Shown here: piece by piece, positions 1 to 8,225 of the stretch
Layout of the letters: each line of letters starts with the position of its first letter
Numbering within the stretch: the stretch's first letter is position 1
Assembly (NCBI RefSeq): GCF_039969785.1
Contig: NZ_JBDVNC010000004.1
Location: 1 to 64,000, forward strand
Direction of reading: 5' to 3'
Origin: Shimia sp039969785
GTDB lineage: Bacteria > Pseudomonadota > Alphaproteobacteria > Rhodobacterales > Rhodobacteraceae
DNA length: 64,000 bases
Made by a program: the position numbers and the translations under genes
The notes under the pieces: model-generated
Seen by the model: the letters and a program-made list of their open reading frames with translations, nothing else
Database searches by the model: none
Told to the model about the DNA's origin: nothing

Positions 1-75
1 CGTCTTGTCACCTCGCAGCGCTTCCAACGCCACTTTGGCCTTAAACTGATCTGTAAAGTTCCGGCGCTTTGCCAT
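1..75 (-). CDS. IS3-family transposase OrfA, N-terminal fragment (window edge)
   Basis: Only the first 25 codons are inside the window. They read MAKRRNFTDQFKAKVALEAL and onward to GDKT, the classic start of the IS3/IS911 OrfA helix-turn-helix protein, which recognises the element ends and is normally fused to the OrfB DDE integrase by programmed frameshifting. The ATG is at 75-73. Whether the full transposase is intact cannot be judged here. Confidence 0.85.
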   Translation of the reverse strand, partial: MAKRRNFTDQFKAKVALEALRGDKT

Positions 76-141
76 TCTCGTATCCCTTCAAAGGTTTGGG
101 ATACTCCTTAGCCGACTGTCCGGTTTCCTGGGACCACTTCA
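1..141 (-). mobile_element. IS3-family insertion sequence, left part cut by window edge
   Basis: The minus strand carries the start of an IS3-type orfA (75 to 1) preceded by about 65 bp of non-coding end sequence. On the plus strand this end finishes in ...GGACCACTTCA at 131-141, so the element would begin TGAAGTGGTCC on its own strand, the TG start usual for IS3 elements. The exact boundary at 140-142 is a guess because the other end and any target duplication lie outside the window. The rest of the element extends left of position 1. Confidence 0.7.
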
Positions 142-332
142 CTCAGTGAAGACGCCGGTTTACCAGCTAAACCTCAATTATCTTATTATCTGCATCGCTC
201 TTCTGAAAACTACAGAGCGGAAGTGGGCGACTTGTACCAGTCCATGATCGAAGTTGCCGCGCGAAGCGATGCTAAGGTAAAAAACCTCAGATAAAAACAG
301 TGCGTAAATCCGGTTTTTAGACCGGCAAGTGG
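142..332. other. Spacer beside the IS end, possible gene remnant
   Basis: No complete gene is visible. On the plus strand 171-293 is an open stretch reading protein-like sequence (TQLSYYLHRSSENYRAEVG and onward) that ends at a TAA at 294-296. It has no start codon near its beginning, and a stop lies in frame at 168-170. It could be the decayed 3' end of a gene hit by the insertion element. A small hairpin CCGGT-TTTTAG-ACCGG occupies 310-325. Confidence 0.3.
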
Positions 333-366
333 GTGAGAACCAATGTCTCTGGACGTCGGTTCTCAC
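333..366 (-). terminator. Hairpin downstream of the peroxiredoxin-like gene
   Basis: GTGAGAACC (333-341) and GGTTCTCAC (358-366) form a perfect 9-bp inverted repeat with a 16-nt loop, just past the stop codon of the minus-strand gene at 375. There is no T-run after it on that strand, so intrinsic termination is unproven. Confidence 0.4.
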
Positions 367-374
367 CATATTTG

Positions 375-899
375 TTACCCGTTATATGTTCCGCGGGCGG
401 GATAGTTATGCTCAAGAGCGTAGCCGACTTTTGACAGCAACATTTTCAGATCCGGGCGCGCCCATGGCATGTTGGCAATGTCTGCAAGATAAAGCTTGCC
501 GTCAGGACGGACCCAGAACAGACCCGGCTCGGTAAAGATGTCAGCCTCGACGTCTTTAAACGCTTTGGAAATCCACAGACCCCAGTTTTTGGCGTCTTCA
601 ACAGTGACGCCATAAGCAACGCGTGTCCGACCCAGTTCCCATTCCTCTGCCGCTTTTGCAGCCAACGCTTCGTCGTTCATCGACGCAACAACAACGCTGA
701 AACCAGCCGCTTCAAAATCGTCAAGCAGGGCTGCCATGCCACCGATATAGTTTTTGCAAACCGGGCAGTGCAGTCCGCGATAGAACAGGACCATTGTGAA
801 ATTTTCGGGTGACTCTTCGCTGATGTCAAAGGTGCCTCCGCCGACCAGTGGCAGCTTGAGCGGCGGGACCTGCTCATCGGGGGTAAGTTTATGGCTCAT
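375..899 (-). CDS. Peroxiredoxin-like (AhpC/TSA family) protein
   Basis: The 174-residue protein has a thioredoxin-like fold pattern. The active-site segment YRGLHCPVCKN sits at residues 40-50, with the presumed peroxidatic Cys45 and a second Cys48 in a CxxC arrangement, as in the peroxiredoxin-like AhpC/TSA group that reduces peroxides with thiols. No signal peptide is visible, so a cytoplasmic location is likely. The ATG at 899 was chosen over an upstream TTG at 920 because AGAGGAAG lies correctly before it. It is separated by 229 bp from the hydrolase gene upstream, so it probably has its own promoter. The electron donor is unknown. Confidence 0.8.
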   Translation of the reverse strand: MSHKLTPDEQVPPLKLPLVGGGTFDISEESPENFTMVLFYRGLHCPVCKNYIGGMAALLDDFEAAGFSVVVASMNDEALAAKAAEEWELGRTRVAYGVTVEDAKNWGLWISKAFKDVEADIFTEPGLFWVRPDGKLYLADIANMPWARPDLKMLLSKVGYALEHNYPARGTYNG

Positions 900-1128
900 G
901 TTTTCTTCCTCTTGGTTCAAGTTTTCTGCTTCGAAAGGAAACAGGGTGTTGGTGTGTTGGACGCAGTTCTAGCTGTGTTTGAGCCGACCTAGGAGACATA
1001 ATTCCTGATAGGCAATATCCGTTTAAATGTCGGACTCAGCTCTGAGACATGTCGGAAAATGGAACGCCCGGCGCCCATTCGCAATGGTGGCACACAAAGA
1101 TGTGTATCACTCTGAATACGAACAAAAT

Positions 1129-1911
1129 TCAGGTCACGCACATTCCAAGGAACGAGCAGATCGCAAGGTTAAATGCCTCATCCTGATTGACGTTAATTAT
1201 GTGGCCCGCACCTTCAACAACTGTGAATTCGCTGTTTGGACAGGCGTCTGCCATGGCGCGCATGGTATCGGGTGCTGCCCCTTTGTCCTCACTGCCCGCC
1301 ACAAACAGCATCGGCACCTTCATTCTGCCCAGATCCTTAAGATAATCCAGCCCTTTGAGGGCGATTGCACAGCCACCATACCCCTCGGGCGTGGTTTTCA
1401 GGAATTCGCTTTGCAGCATTGCAACGACGTCGGGATTGGCTTCGCAGAACTCTGGCGTCAGCCAGTTGCCAATCGCCCCGCCCCAAAGACCTGCAACTCC
1501 TTTGTTGGCGATAACTTCAATTCTGTCGTCCCAGCTTTGGCGGAACGGAGCCGGACCGTCGGCGCGTGCTGCACTGCACACAATGCGCGTGACCCGTTCG
1601 GGCTGTGCCAGCCCCATACCCATCGCTGTCATGCTCCCAAGCGAACATCCCATCACGCTGGCTTTTTCCAGCCCATGGCGATCCATGACCGCAAAGGCAT
1701 CTGCCACCAGCATGTCAAACGAATAAGGGCCTTCGGGTGTTGGGCTGTCGCCATGCCCACGGGTGTCATAGCGCACAACTTTAAAGAACTGCTCAAGCAG
1801 CGAAAGCTGCGGCTCCCACGCGCGGGTGGTTGCACCAATACTGTTGCTCAGCAAAAGGCCCGGGCCGTCTTCCAATCCGCTCGCTATGGAATTCAGAACA
1901 ACATCATTCAT
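1129..1911 (-). CDS. Alpha/beta hydrolase, 3-oxoadipate enol-lactonase (PcaD)-like
   Basis: The 260-residue alpha/beta hydrolase has an evident triad: nucleophile Ser90 in MGCSLGS, Asp209 in VAGSEDKG and His237 in EGAGHI. The YDTRGHGDS segment at 48-56 is typical of PcaD and RutD-like enzymes. These act on enol-lactones, esters or carbamates released during ring cleavage. It lies on the same strand as the TRAP dctP gene, 140 bp downstream, and is probably part of that transcript past a hairpin. Context suggests it acts on a product of the nearby flavin monooxygenase, but the substrate cannot be read from sequence. Confidence 0.8.
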   Translation of the reverse strand: MNDVVLNSIASGLEDGPGLLLSNSIGATTRAWEPQLSLLEQFFKVVRYDTRGHGDSPTPEGPYSFDMLVADAFAVMDRHGLEKASVMGCSLGSMTAMGMGLAQPERVTRIVCSAARADGPAPFRQSWDDRIEVIANKGVAGLWGGAIGNWLTPEFCEANPDVVAMLQSEFLKTTPEGYGGCAIALKGLDYLKDLGRMKVPMLFVAGSEDKGAAPDTMRAMADACPNSEFTVVEGAGHIINVNQDEAFNLAICSFLGMCVT

Positions 1912-2002
1912 CGTAGGCGTTTCCTTTTCTTCGGTCGTCTGAGAGTTGGGCGATGCGCGGTTGCCAGCTGGTCAGGCAATTCTGCGTGCATCGTTTCAGT
2001 GC

Positions 2003-2032
2003 CCTGACAGGGAAACACTGCCCCCTGTCAGG
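2003..2032 (-). terminator. Intercistronic hairpin behind dctP
   Basis: CCTGACAGGG (2003-2012) and CCCTGTCAGG (2023-2032) form a perfect 10-bp stem with a 10-nt loop, starting 19 nt after the dctP stop codon. On the minus strand no T-run follows. It more likely stabilises the dctP mRNA or gives partial termination, keeping binding-protein expression above that of the hydrolase. Confidence 0.55.
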
Positions 2033-2051
2033 AATTTTCTGCGCTTACGCC

Positions 2052-3122
2052 TTAGTCGAGCGCGTATTCCACGGGCCAGTCATGACCAACGGTTTTTGCG
2101 GCATCAATATAGCTTTGCATCACAGCTTTGCCGGGGAACCCACGGCCTTCTGCATCTGCAACCTGCGCCTTCGGGAACCCGGCCAGGCTTTGTGCCCATT
2201 CTTCGCGCACCGACTCTGGCAAGGTTTTGATTGTGGCGTTGTTCTCTTTCAACTTGCCCAATCCAAACGCCTGCACTTTGTCCATGGCAGCACCGTTGCC
2301 TTGTTCCCATTCAGCACCAACCTCAAGGATGATGTTGCGGACGTCTTCTGGCAGCGATTCCATTTTCTTCTTGTTGGCGGTCAATGCAATCACCGGCATC
2401 GCACCGAACCCGATCAGCGTGTAATACGGAGCAGGTTCATAGAATTTGAAACCGTTATACGCCGATGGCACCATCAGCCAGCCATCATACACACCGGTTT
2501 TCAGAGCCAGATACCCTTCGGGCAAAGTGGACTGAACCGGGATGGATTCGATATATTCCAGCCATGCCAGATTTGGACCAGCGCCCCCCACTTTCACCCC
2601 TTTGAGATCCGAGATGTTGTCCCATTCAAACGTGGTGCCAAGGTGATAGTTGTCCCAGACGCCCAGTCCTAGAAAGACCTGTTTGTATTCGTCTTCAAAC
2701 ACCTGCTTCAGCCATGGGTTCTCGTCATAAACGACCCGCGCGGCGGCAATCGCATCCGAAGATTTTTGCGGACCAAATGCCAGATAATACGGGAAGTTGT
2801 GCAGGAACAGCTTTGAAGGTTCAAAGCAGATGCAGTAGCCGCCAAAGTCCAAAATACCTTGCTGAACGGATTCAAGCGTTTCGGCGACTCCGGCAATGGA
2901 ACCGCCATAGGCCTCAACAAAGGTGACGGTGTGGTCGGTCTGTGCTTCGACGCGGGCTTTCACCTCAACTGCGAAAAAGTCTGACATCGATGTGACATAA
3001 GGGGCTGGCCCTTTTGGATGGCCGGATCCGATGCGGAACGTAAAGCTTTCCGCAAGAACTGGTGCTGCTGTCAGCAAGGTCGCCAACATGGCCCCCGCCG
3101 CCGTTTTAAATGTGAATTTCAT
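2052..3122 (-). CDS. dctP: TRAP transporter solute-binding protein DctP (first system)
   Basis: This 356-residue periplasmic binding protein has a signal peptide (about residues 1-24, cleavage after VLA). It captures a substrate for the DctQM permease encoded divergently. The DctP fold is shown by the segments at 25-45 and 165-230. The position that normally holds the conserved carboxylate-binding Arg after 'GxKx' reads GVKVGGAG, putting Gly179 where Arg is expected. The start ATG at 3122 has GGGAGG before it; the reading frame extends further upstream but without a signal or ribosome site there. The promoter region 3123-3300 holds a TetR-type palindrome. Confidence 0.9.
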   Translation of the reverse strand: MKFTFKTAAGAMLATLLTAAPVLAESFTFRIGSGHPKGPAPYVTSMSDFFAVEVKARVEAQTDHTVTFVEAYGGSIAGVAETLESVQQGILDFGGYCICFEPSKLFLHNFPYYLAFGPQKSSDAIAAARVVYDENPWLKQVFEDEYKQVFLGLGVWDNYHLGTTFEWDNISDLKGVKVGGAGPNLAWLEYIESIPVQSTLPEGYLALKTGVYDGWLMVPSAYNGFKFYEPAPYYTLIGFGAMPVIALTANKKKMESLPEDVRNIILEVGAEWEQGNGAAMDKVQAFGLGKLKENNATIKTLPESVREEWAQSLAGFPKAQVADAEGRGFPGKAVMQSYIDAAKTVGHDWPVEYALD

Positions 3123-3213
3123 CTGTCCTCCCTTTGGGCACATGCCCAGTTTGAACTCAGCGACAATCGCAGTCTCCGAGATTCGTTTCCCATGGTTACA
3201 ATAGAGCAAAAAA

Positions 3214-3227
3214 TTATCGATTGATAA
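3214..3227. promoter_or_regulatory. Probable TetR operator between dctP and dctQ
   Basis: TTATC-GATT-GATAA is an inverted repeat of two 5-bp half sites with a 4-bp spacer. It lies between divergent dctP and dctQ starts, about 95 and 75 bp from each. The flanks are AAA on the left and ATAA on the right, the same as around the palindrome at 8968-8981 next to the TetR gene. Seventeen fixed positions agree, so both are likely bound by the same regulator. Confidence 0.65.
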
Positions 3228-3300
3228 ATAACTTTGTTTTCTGAAACAATTGCGCTTACATTCGCCTAACAAGTTTTCGCGACAGGATTGAGGTAAACAT

Positions 3301-3810
3301 ATGCGATTCAACGGCTTAGTTAGATTATCCAAACTGATTCACATGTTGTCATCTGTTTGGGTTCTGATCCTCGGGTTGACGATTCTGGTAGATGTGTTCG
3401 GTCGCATCCTGTTCCTGAGTCCCCTTCCGGGCACCAAGGAAATCCTTCAAAATTCGGTCATCGCGGTCGCATTTTTGCAGATCCCGCTGGCGATTTTTTC
3501 CTCTTCCATGCTGCGTACGTCGCTGCTGAGCGTCGCCTTGCCGCTGCCGGTTCAACGTCTGTTGCGCACGGCGGGAAACATTCTTGGCCTGCTTCTGTTC
3601 GGCGCCATCGCGTATGCCTCGCTTCCCGAAGCGTTCGACGCATACCGGCTTGGTGAATACGAGGGCGAAGGCGCATTGCGCATCTACACGTGGCCCATTC
3701 GCTTTCTCATTGTAGGCACCGCGATCTTCGCAGCCTTTGCTTATCTTGCCATGACCATCGCCGATTGGCGCGGTGAACTGGACGACGCCAACGCGTTGAC
3801 CTCGCACTAA
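3301..3810 (+). CDS. dctQ: TRAP transporter small permease DctQ
   Basis: The 169-residue inner-membrane protein has about four hydrophobic segments (near 15-35, 48-68, 88-105 and 130-150), the usual layout of the DctQ small subunit that partners DctM. A GAGG ribosome site precedes the ATG. It begins a plus-strand transcript dctQ-dctM-LLM-flavin reductase, and it is divergent from its own dctP across a 178-bp control region. Confidence 0.9.
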   Translation: MRFNGLVRLSKLIHMLSSVWVLILGLTILVDVFGRILFLSPLPGTKEILQNSVIAVAFLQIPLAIFSSSMLRTSLLSVALPLPVQRLLRTAGNILGLLLFGAIAYASLPEAFDAYRLGEYEGEGALRIYTWPIRFLIVGTAIFAAFAYLAMTIADWRGELDDANALTSH

Positions 3811-3830
3811 ACACCCCAGGAGACCAATAA

Positions 3831-5147
3831 ATGGCAACCGTCATCTTCACCGTACTCGCACTTCTTCTAGTGATGGTATTTTTGGGCGTACAAATTGCAA
3901 TCGCCCTGGGCGCAGCAAGCTTTATCGGCGTCTACCTTCTGTTAGGCAGCGCCGACATCGCGCTTTCTGTGCTCAGCAGCACTGCCTACGAAGCCCTGCG
4001 CAAAGACATCTTTATCGTTATTCCGCTTTTCGTGCTCATGGGGGAATTCATAAGTCGATCCGGAGCTGCTCAGGACATCTATACAATTGCCAACCGGGGA
4101 TTGCGCCGCATTCCCGGCTGCCTTGCCGTGGCAACGGTATCGGGAAACTCGGTATTTGCCGCCATCACCGGCGTTTCGATCGCATCGGCCGCAACATTCT
4201 CACGCATCGCCTATCCTGAAATGGTCGCGCTTGGGTACAAGAAAAGCTACGCCTTGGGCGTTGTCGCAGGCAGCGCATGCCTCGGCATGTTGATCCCCCC
4301 CAGCATTCTTATGATTGTCTGGGCGGTACTGACGGAAATCTCAATCGGGGCGCTCTTTGTTGCGGGCCTTCTACCGGGCCTCATCCTAGCCTCACTATTT
4401 TGTGCCTACTGTATCTTCACCGCTGTTCTAAGCCCGGAAACCGCCCCCCGCAGCCCGATCGTCGACAAGCAAGACATCGATGTTGCGAAACAACGCAGTG
4501 AACTGACGAGCGGCTTGTCCGTCATTGCATTGATTGTCATCGTGATTGGCGGCATCTGGGGTGGTTTCCTGACACCAACCGAAGCCGCAGGCTTTGGTAC
4601 AATTGGTGCACTTTTTGTTGGTTTGGCCAAAGGCATGCGCAAAACCGAGATTTCGGAATCCATCTTCCGGGCCGGTAAAATCACCGCACCTCTGATGATC
4701 CTTCTCATCACCGCGTCCATGTATTCGCGGTTCCTCGCGATGGGTGGCGCTGTTGGGGTCATTCAGGGCACGTTGTTTTCGGTAAGCGACAGCCCGATCA
4801 TCATCATGTTCATGATCTTTCTGGTCTGGCTGGTGTTGGGCATGTTCATTGATTCGACGTCGATCATCCTGCTGACAGTTCCAATTTTTGCGCCAATGTC
4901 GCAATTCATCGGCGTTGATCCCCTCGCCTTTGCGATCTTTGGCATTCTGGTGATCGAAGCAGGACTGCTTACGCCGCCCTTTGGGCTTTTGGTGTTCACC
5001 GTCAAGGCCTCGGTGCCGGATCGAACTGTCACAATGGGCGAAATCTTCACCGGGGCGGTGCCCTACTGGATCATGATTTTGATCGTTGCTGTGCTGGTCG
5101 TGGTATTCCCCGTCCTCGCAACCTACCTGCCGCAAAGCCTGATGTGA
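3831..5147 (+). CDS. dctM: TRAP transporter large permease DctM
   Basis: This 438-residue polytopic protein is the sodium-coupled transport channel of the TRAP system, with roughly twelve membrane segments and family segments such as GMLIPPSILMIVWA near 150 and GLLTPPFGLLVF near 385. It starts 20 bp after dctQ with AGGAG before the ATG, so the two are co-translated. The length is normal for DctM. The substrate is not deducible from this subunit. Confidence 0.93.
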   Translation: MATVIFTVLALLLVMVFLGVQIAIALGAASFIGVYLLLGSADIALSVLSSTAYEALRKDIFIVIPLFVLMGEFISRSGAAQDIYTIANRGLRRIPGCLAVATVSGNSVFAAITGVSIASAATFSRIAYPEMVALGYKKSYALGVVAGSACLGMLIPPSILMIVWAVLTEISIGALFVAGLLPGLILASLFCAYCIFTAVLSPETAPRSPIVDKQDIDVAKQRSELTSGLSVIALIVIVIGGIWGGFLTPTEAAGFGTIGALFVGLAKGMRKTEISESIFRAGKITAPLMILLITASMYSRFLAMGGAVGVIQGTLFSVSDSPIIIMFMIFLVWLVLGMFIDSTSIILLTVPIFAPMSQFIGVDPLAFAIFGILVIEAGLLTPPFGLLVFTVKASVPDRTVTMGEIFTGAVPYWIMILIVAVLVVVFPVLATYLPQSLM

Positions 5148-5266
5148 TGAAACAACCCACATCCTACACCTGCCTATAAAAAAACTTGGTAGTGAGCATC
5201 AGAAATTACCATTTTTTCTAATGGCCCAAATGCTCCACTTTAAATCAACACGCTGAGGAGAATTTT

Positions 5267-6376
5267 ATGAAGCTGTCGTTTTTTACAATGCCCATCCACC
5301 CGCTGGACAAGCCCTATGCACAGAGCCTGCGAGAGGATCGTGAGGCGTTCATCCTCGCAGACCAGCTTGGCTTTGCCGAAGCCTATTGCGGGGAACACAC
5401 CACCGATCGAGCCGAAATCATCACCTCTTGCGTCGCGTTTCTGGCAAGCCTCGCCTACGAGACCAAGAATATCCGACTGGGAACAGGCACCGTCAATTTG
5501 CCCAACTCCCACCCAGCCCGCGTCGCGGCAGAAGTCGCGATGCTGGATCACATGCTTGAGGGGCGTTTGAACTTTGGCATTTCGCCCGGTGGTCTGATGT
5601 CCGATGCCGAGGTATTTGGCTCTATCGACAAAGATCGCAACGCAATGTTCCTGGAATCCATCAACATGGTTCTGGATATCTGGGCCGGTGAATCCCCTTA
5701 CAACCTCAAGGGTGAATTCTGGGAAGTTACGACGGGTCGCACATCCAATGTTGCCATTGGCCAGGGTGAGATCATCAAGCCATACCAGGACCCCCACCCT
5801 CCGATTGTAGGCACTGCTGTTGCGCCATTCTCCAAAGGCGTCACAGCCATGGCCGCACGCGGATGGCAGCCCATTTCGGGCAACTTCCTGCTGCCCAAAT
5901 GGGCCGCGACCCACTGGCCAAACTACGTCGAAGGCTGCAAAAGCGCAGGCATCACACCGCATTACGAAGACTGGCGCGTGGCCAAGAATATCTGCGTCGC
6001 CAAAGATCAGGAAACCGCGCGCAGCTATGCCCGTGATCCCGGAAGCCCTTATGTTCTCTACTACTCGCAGCTTCTGACCAAGATGCGTGCCGGCGGGCGT
6101 CTGAACCTCTTCAAAGAAGATCAGAACATGCCGGATGACGATGTAACGCTGGATTATGTGCTTGATCGTCTGGTCATCCACGGAGACCCAAGCTCGGTTG
6201 CGGATCAGATCCTCGCGCTGCGCGAAGTGACCGGCCCGTTCCAGCATCTGGTGTATGCAGGCCATGACTGGACTGATTACGATTTGGGCCGCGAAGGTAT
6301 GATCCTGATGGCTGAAAAAGTAATGCCCGTTCTGGACGAAGCCACCAAATCTGAACCACCTGCAGAAGCAGCCTGA
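5267..6376 (+). CDS. LLM-class flavin-dependent monooxygenase (bacterial luciferase-like)
   Basis: The 369-residue TIM-barrel protein is of the luciferase-like family. Its start, MKLSFFTMPIHP, then AYCGEHTTD near 45 and IRLGTGTVNLP near 72, are family landmarks. Such enzymes use reduced FMN and oxygen to hydroxylate or cleave small organic molecules. The flavin reductase 137 bp downstream would supply reduced flavin, making a two-component monooxygenase. It follows the TRAP permease genes by 119 bp, with GAGGAG before the ATG. Its substrate is probably what the transporter imports, or a derivative. A shortened paralogue lies at 9659-10435. Confidence 0.88.
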   Translation: MKLSFFTMPIHPLDKPYAQSLREDREAFILADQLGFAEAYCGEHTTDRAEIITSCVAFLASLAYETKNIRLGTGTVNLPNSHPARVAAEVAMLDHMLEGRLNFGISPGGLMSDAEVFGSIDKDRNAMFLESINMVLDIWAGESPYNLKGEFWEVTTGRTSNVAIGQGEIIKPYQDPHPPIVGTAVAPFSKGVTAMAARGWQPISGNFLLPKWAATHWPNYVEGCKSAGITPHYEDWRVAKNICVAKDQETARSYARDPGSPYVLYYSQLLTKMRAGGRLNLFKEDQNMPDDDVTLDYVLDRLVIHGDPSSVADQILALREVTGPFQHLVYAGHDWTDYDLGREGMILMAEKVMPVLDEATKSEPPAEAA

Positions 6377-6384
6377 CAATTGAC

Positions 6385-6455
6385 GGGTCATGTGACCGAT
6401 GTGCAGATAACATTTTGTCCTGAGGATGTTGTCTTGCAGATTGGGTCGCATGACC
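6385..6455. promoter_or_regulatory. Pair of GGGTC-N3-TGACC inverted repeats
   Basis: The gap between the LLM and reductase genes holds two matching 13-bp sites, GGGTC-ATG-TGACC at 6385-6397 and GGGTC-GCA-TGACC at 6443-6455, spaced 58 bp apart. They look like a regulator's operators or a small mRNA structure. No known regulator is assigned. Confidence 0.4.
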
Positions 6456-6513
6456 CGCAATGGTCGCCACGCGCTCAATGCAAATTCCTTAAATCTCGAC
6501 GGGGAGCCTCACA

Positions 6514-7455
6514 ATGACACAACAAACAACCGAACCAAATTTCGGTCCACATGAGTTTCGCCGCGCGCTGGGTAACTTTGCAACCGGCGTGACGATTATC
6601 ACGGCTGTCAGCCCCGAAGGCGAAAAGGTGGGGGTGACGGCCAGCAGCTTTAATTCGCTGTCAATGGATCCGCCGCTGATCCTGTGGAGCAGTATCAAAG
6701 GCAAACCAAGCTGCGCGATCTTTGAATCCGCGTCGCATTTCGCGGTCAACATTCTGGCCTCGGACCAGATGGACATGTCGAACCATTTTGCCCGCCAGCA
6801 GGAAGACAAATTCGCAGGCGTAGAATGGGAGGAAGGCATCGGCGGCTCTCCGCTTTTCCCGAACTGCGCCGGGCGTTTCCAATGTGAAGCCTACGACAAA
6901 CTGGATGGCGGTGATCACTGGATATTTGTTGGCAAAGTAGTCGCTTTTGACGACTTTGGCCGCCCGCCGCTGTGCTTTCACCAAGGCTCCTATTCGATGG
7001 TTTTCGGGCACCCCGGCAGCGGACCCGCGGTCGACAGTGCAACACCAAAAATCACGTCCGAAGGACGCATGGACGATCATCTGTTTTTCATGATGCTTCA
7101 GGCCGTGCGCGCGTATCAAACCAGATACAGCCCGAAACTGAACACCCTTGAGCTCAGCCTGATTGAATCGCGGACCCTGTTGGTCCTGAATGATCTGCCC
7201 GGCAGCGACGCCGAGGCTCTGATCGGTCACATCAATGCCCCCCTGCCAGAGGTCCGCGAAGCGCTGTCGAACCTTGTTGATCGCGGGATGGTTGCGGGTG
7301 AAGACAATAAATTCGAACTAACAGACGCAGGACTTGCCAAGGCCAAAGACGTTTGGAAACTGGCTGAAATTCATGAAAAAGAGGCCTTCGAAAGCTTTGA
7401 TGAAGAGCAGATGAACACTTTCAAAAGTGTTTTGCGCAATATCATCGGCAACTGA
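6514..7455 (+). CDS. Flavin reductase with C-terminal MarR-like domain (C1-hpah/NtaB type)
   Basis: The 313-residue protein has two parts. Residues about 12-165 are an FMN reductase domain of the HpaC family (GVTIITAV near 25, GVTASSFNSLSMDPP near 40). Residues about 185-313 look like a winged-helix MarR-type domain (hydrophobic helices, ...EALSNLVDRGMVAGEDNKFELTDAG near 250-280). In the Acinetobacter 4-hydroxyphenylacetate hydroxylase reductase (C1) a similar tail binds the substrate and controls NADH-driven flavin reduction. That role is inferred here. It should feed reduced FMN to the LLM enzyme just upstream. GGGGAG precedes the start. Confidence 0.85.
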   Translation: MTQQTTEPNFGPHEFRRALGNFATGVTIITAVSPEGEKVGVTASSFNSLSMDPPLILWSSIKGKPSCAIFESASHFAVNILASDQMDMSNHFARQQEDKFAGVEWEEGIGGSPLFPNCAGRFQCEAYDKLDGGDHWIFVGKVVAFDDFGRPPLCFHQGSYSMVFGHPGSGPAVDSATPKITSEGRMDDHLFFMMLQAVRAYQTRYSPKLNTLELSLIESRTLLVLNDLPGSDAEALIGHINAPLPEVREALSNLVDRGMVAGEDNKFELTDAGLAKAKDVWKLAEIHEKEAFESFDEEQMNTFKSVLRNIIGN

Positions 7456-7462
7456 CCCAACA

Positions 7463-7490
7463 TTGCAGCCCGCATCGAAACGGGCTGCAA
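7463..7490 (+). terminator. Hairpin between convergent reductase and GST genes
   Basis: TTGCAGCCCG (7463-7472) and CGGGCTGCAA (7481-7490) form a perfect 10-bp stem with an 8-nt loop, 7 nt after the reductase stop and 12 nt from the end of the opposing GST gene. No clear T-run follows on either strand. It probably serves as a shared end for both transcripts. Confidence 0.6.
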
Positions 7491-7502
7491 CGAACCACTC
7501 CC

Positions 7503-8141
7503 CTATAGTCCCGGAATATCATTCACCTTCTTTGGAACATGGTATCCACGTTGCACGGCGGGACGCTGCAACAGACGTTCGTACCAGTCTTTGACATTCG
7601 GGAAATCCGCCAAATCAATCTGCTGAAAGTCATGGCGCGAAATCCACGGCCACATCGCCATATCCGCGATCGTATAGATGCCCTTCCCCTCACCAACGAC
7701 ATGGTCGCGGCCCTCGAGTTGAGTATTCAGCACCCTGTAAAGACGCCGTGCTTCATTAGAGTAGCGCTCTTCGGCATAAGGCGCCTTGCCCGGATTGTAT
7801 TTCACAAAATGATGCACCTGCCCCAGCATCGGACCCAGCCCGCCCATCTGCCACATCAGCCATTCCATCATCTGCCAATAGGCGTTTCCCTTGGCTTGAA
7901 ACCGATCATATTTCTGCGCGAGATATAGCATTATCGCCCCGGTCTCCATCATCTGAACTCCGGTTTCGTGGTCAACAATTGCTGGAATCCGGTTGTTCGG
8001 AGAAATCTTCAAAAAGTCGGGCGCGAATTGCTCATCCTTAGTAATATTAATTGGCTTAACCGTGTAAGGCACGCCCAGTTCCTCAAGAAGAATAGAGACT
8101 TTGCGGCCGTTTGGCGTTGTCCATGAATAGAGATCAATCAT
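7503..8141 (-). CDS. Glutathione S-transferase, Nu-class (YfcG/YghU-like)
   Basis: This 212-residue GST has an N-terminal thioredoxin-like domain and a helical C-terminal domain. The start MIDLYSWTTPNGRKVSILLE carries Thr9 and Asn11, the signature of Nu-class enzymes such as YfcG, which have disulfide reductase and glutathione-dependent activities. NNRIPAIVDHE near 50-60 is the glutathione-binding cis-Pro segment. It lies 84 bp behind the TetR gene on the same strand and is likely co-transcribed. With the second GST it points to glutathione conjugation or deglutathionylation of an electrophilic intermediate. Confidence 0.88.
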   Translation of the reverse strand: MIDLYSWTTPNGRKVSILLEELGVPYTVKPINITKDEQFAPDFLKISPNNRIPAIVDHETGVQMMETGAIMLYLAQKYDRFQAKGNAYWQMMEWLMWQMGGLGPMLGQVHHFVKYNPGKAPYAEERYSNEARRLYRVLNTQLEGRDHVVGEGKGIYTIADMAMWPWISRHDFQQIDLADFPNVKDWYERLLQRPAVQRGYHVPKKVNDIPGL

Positions 8142-8225
8142 TGTTATCCAGTTCCCTGTTTTTCAATCTTGAACGGCTGTATTTGGCGCGTTGCCATCTG
8201 CCCTGACGGGCCCCGACGGCAAATA

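Noticed and set aside
1027..2007. 326-codon plus-strand frame opposite the alpha/beta hydrolase
   Set aside because: It is antisense to a hydrolase with an intact triad. The composition (many Cys, His and Arg) and the lack of a ribosome site mark it as a shadow.
2052..3332. Longer dctP start at 3332
   Set aside because: The extra 70 residues carry no signal peptide and cross the operator and the dctQ start. The ATG at 3122 has a strong ribosome site and begins a proper signal peptide.
5240..6478. 412-codon antisense frame across the LLM gene
   Set aside because: Same reasoning: it mirrors the codon pattern of a clear enzyme gene and has no recognisable domain.
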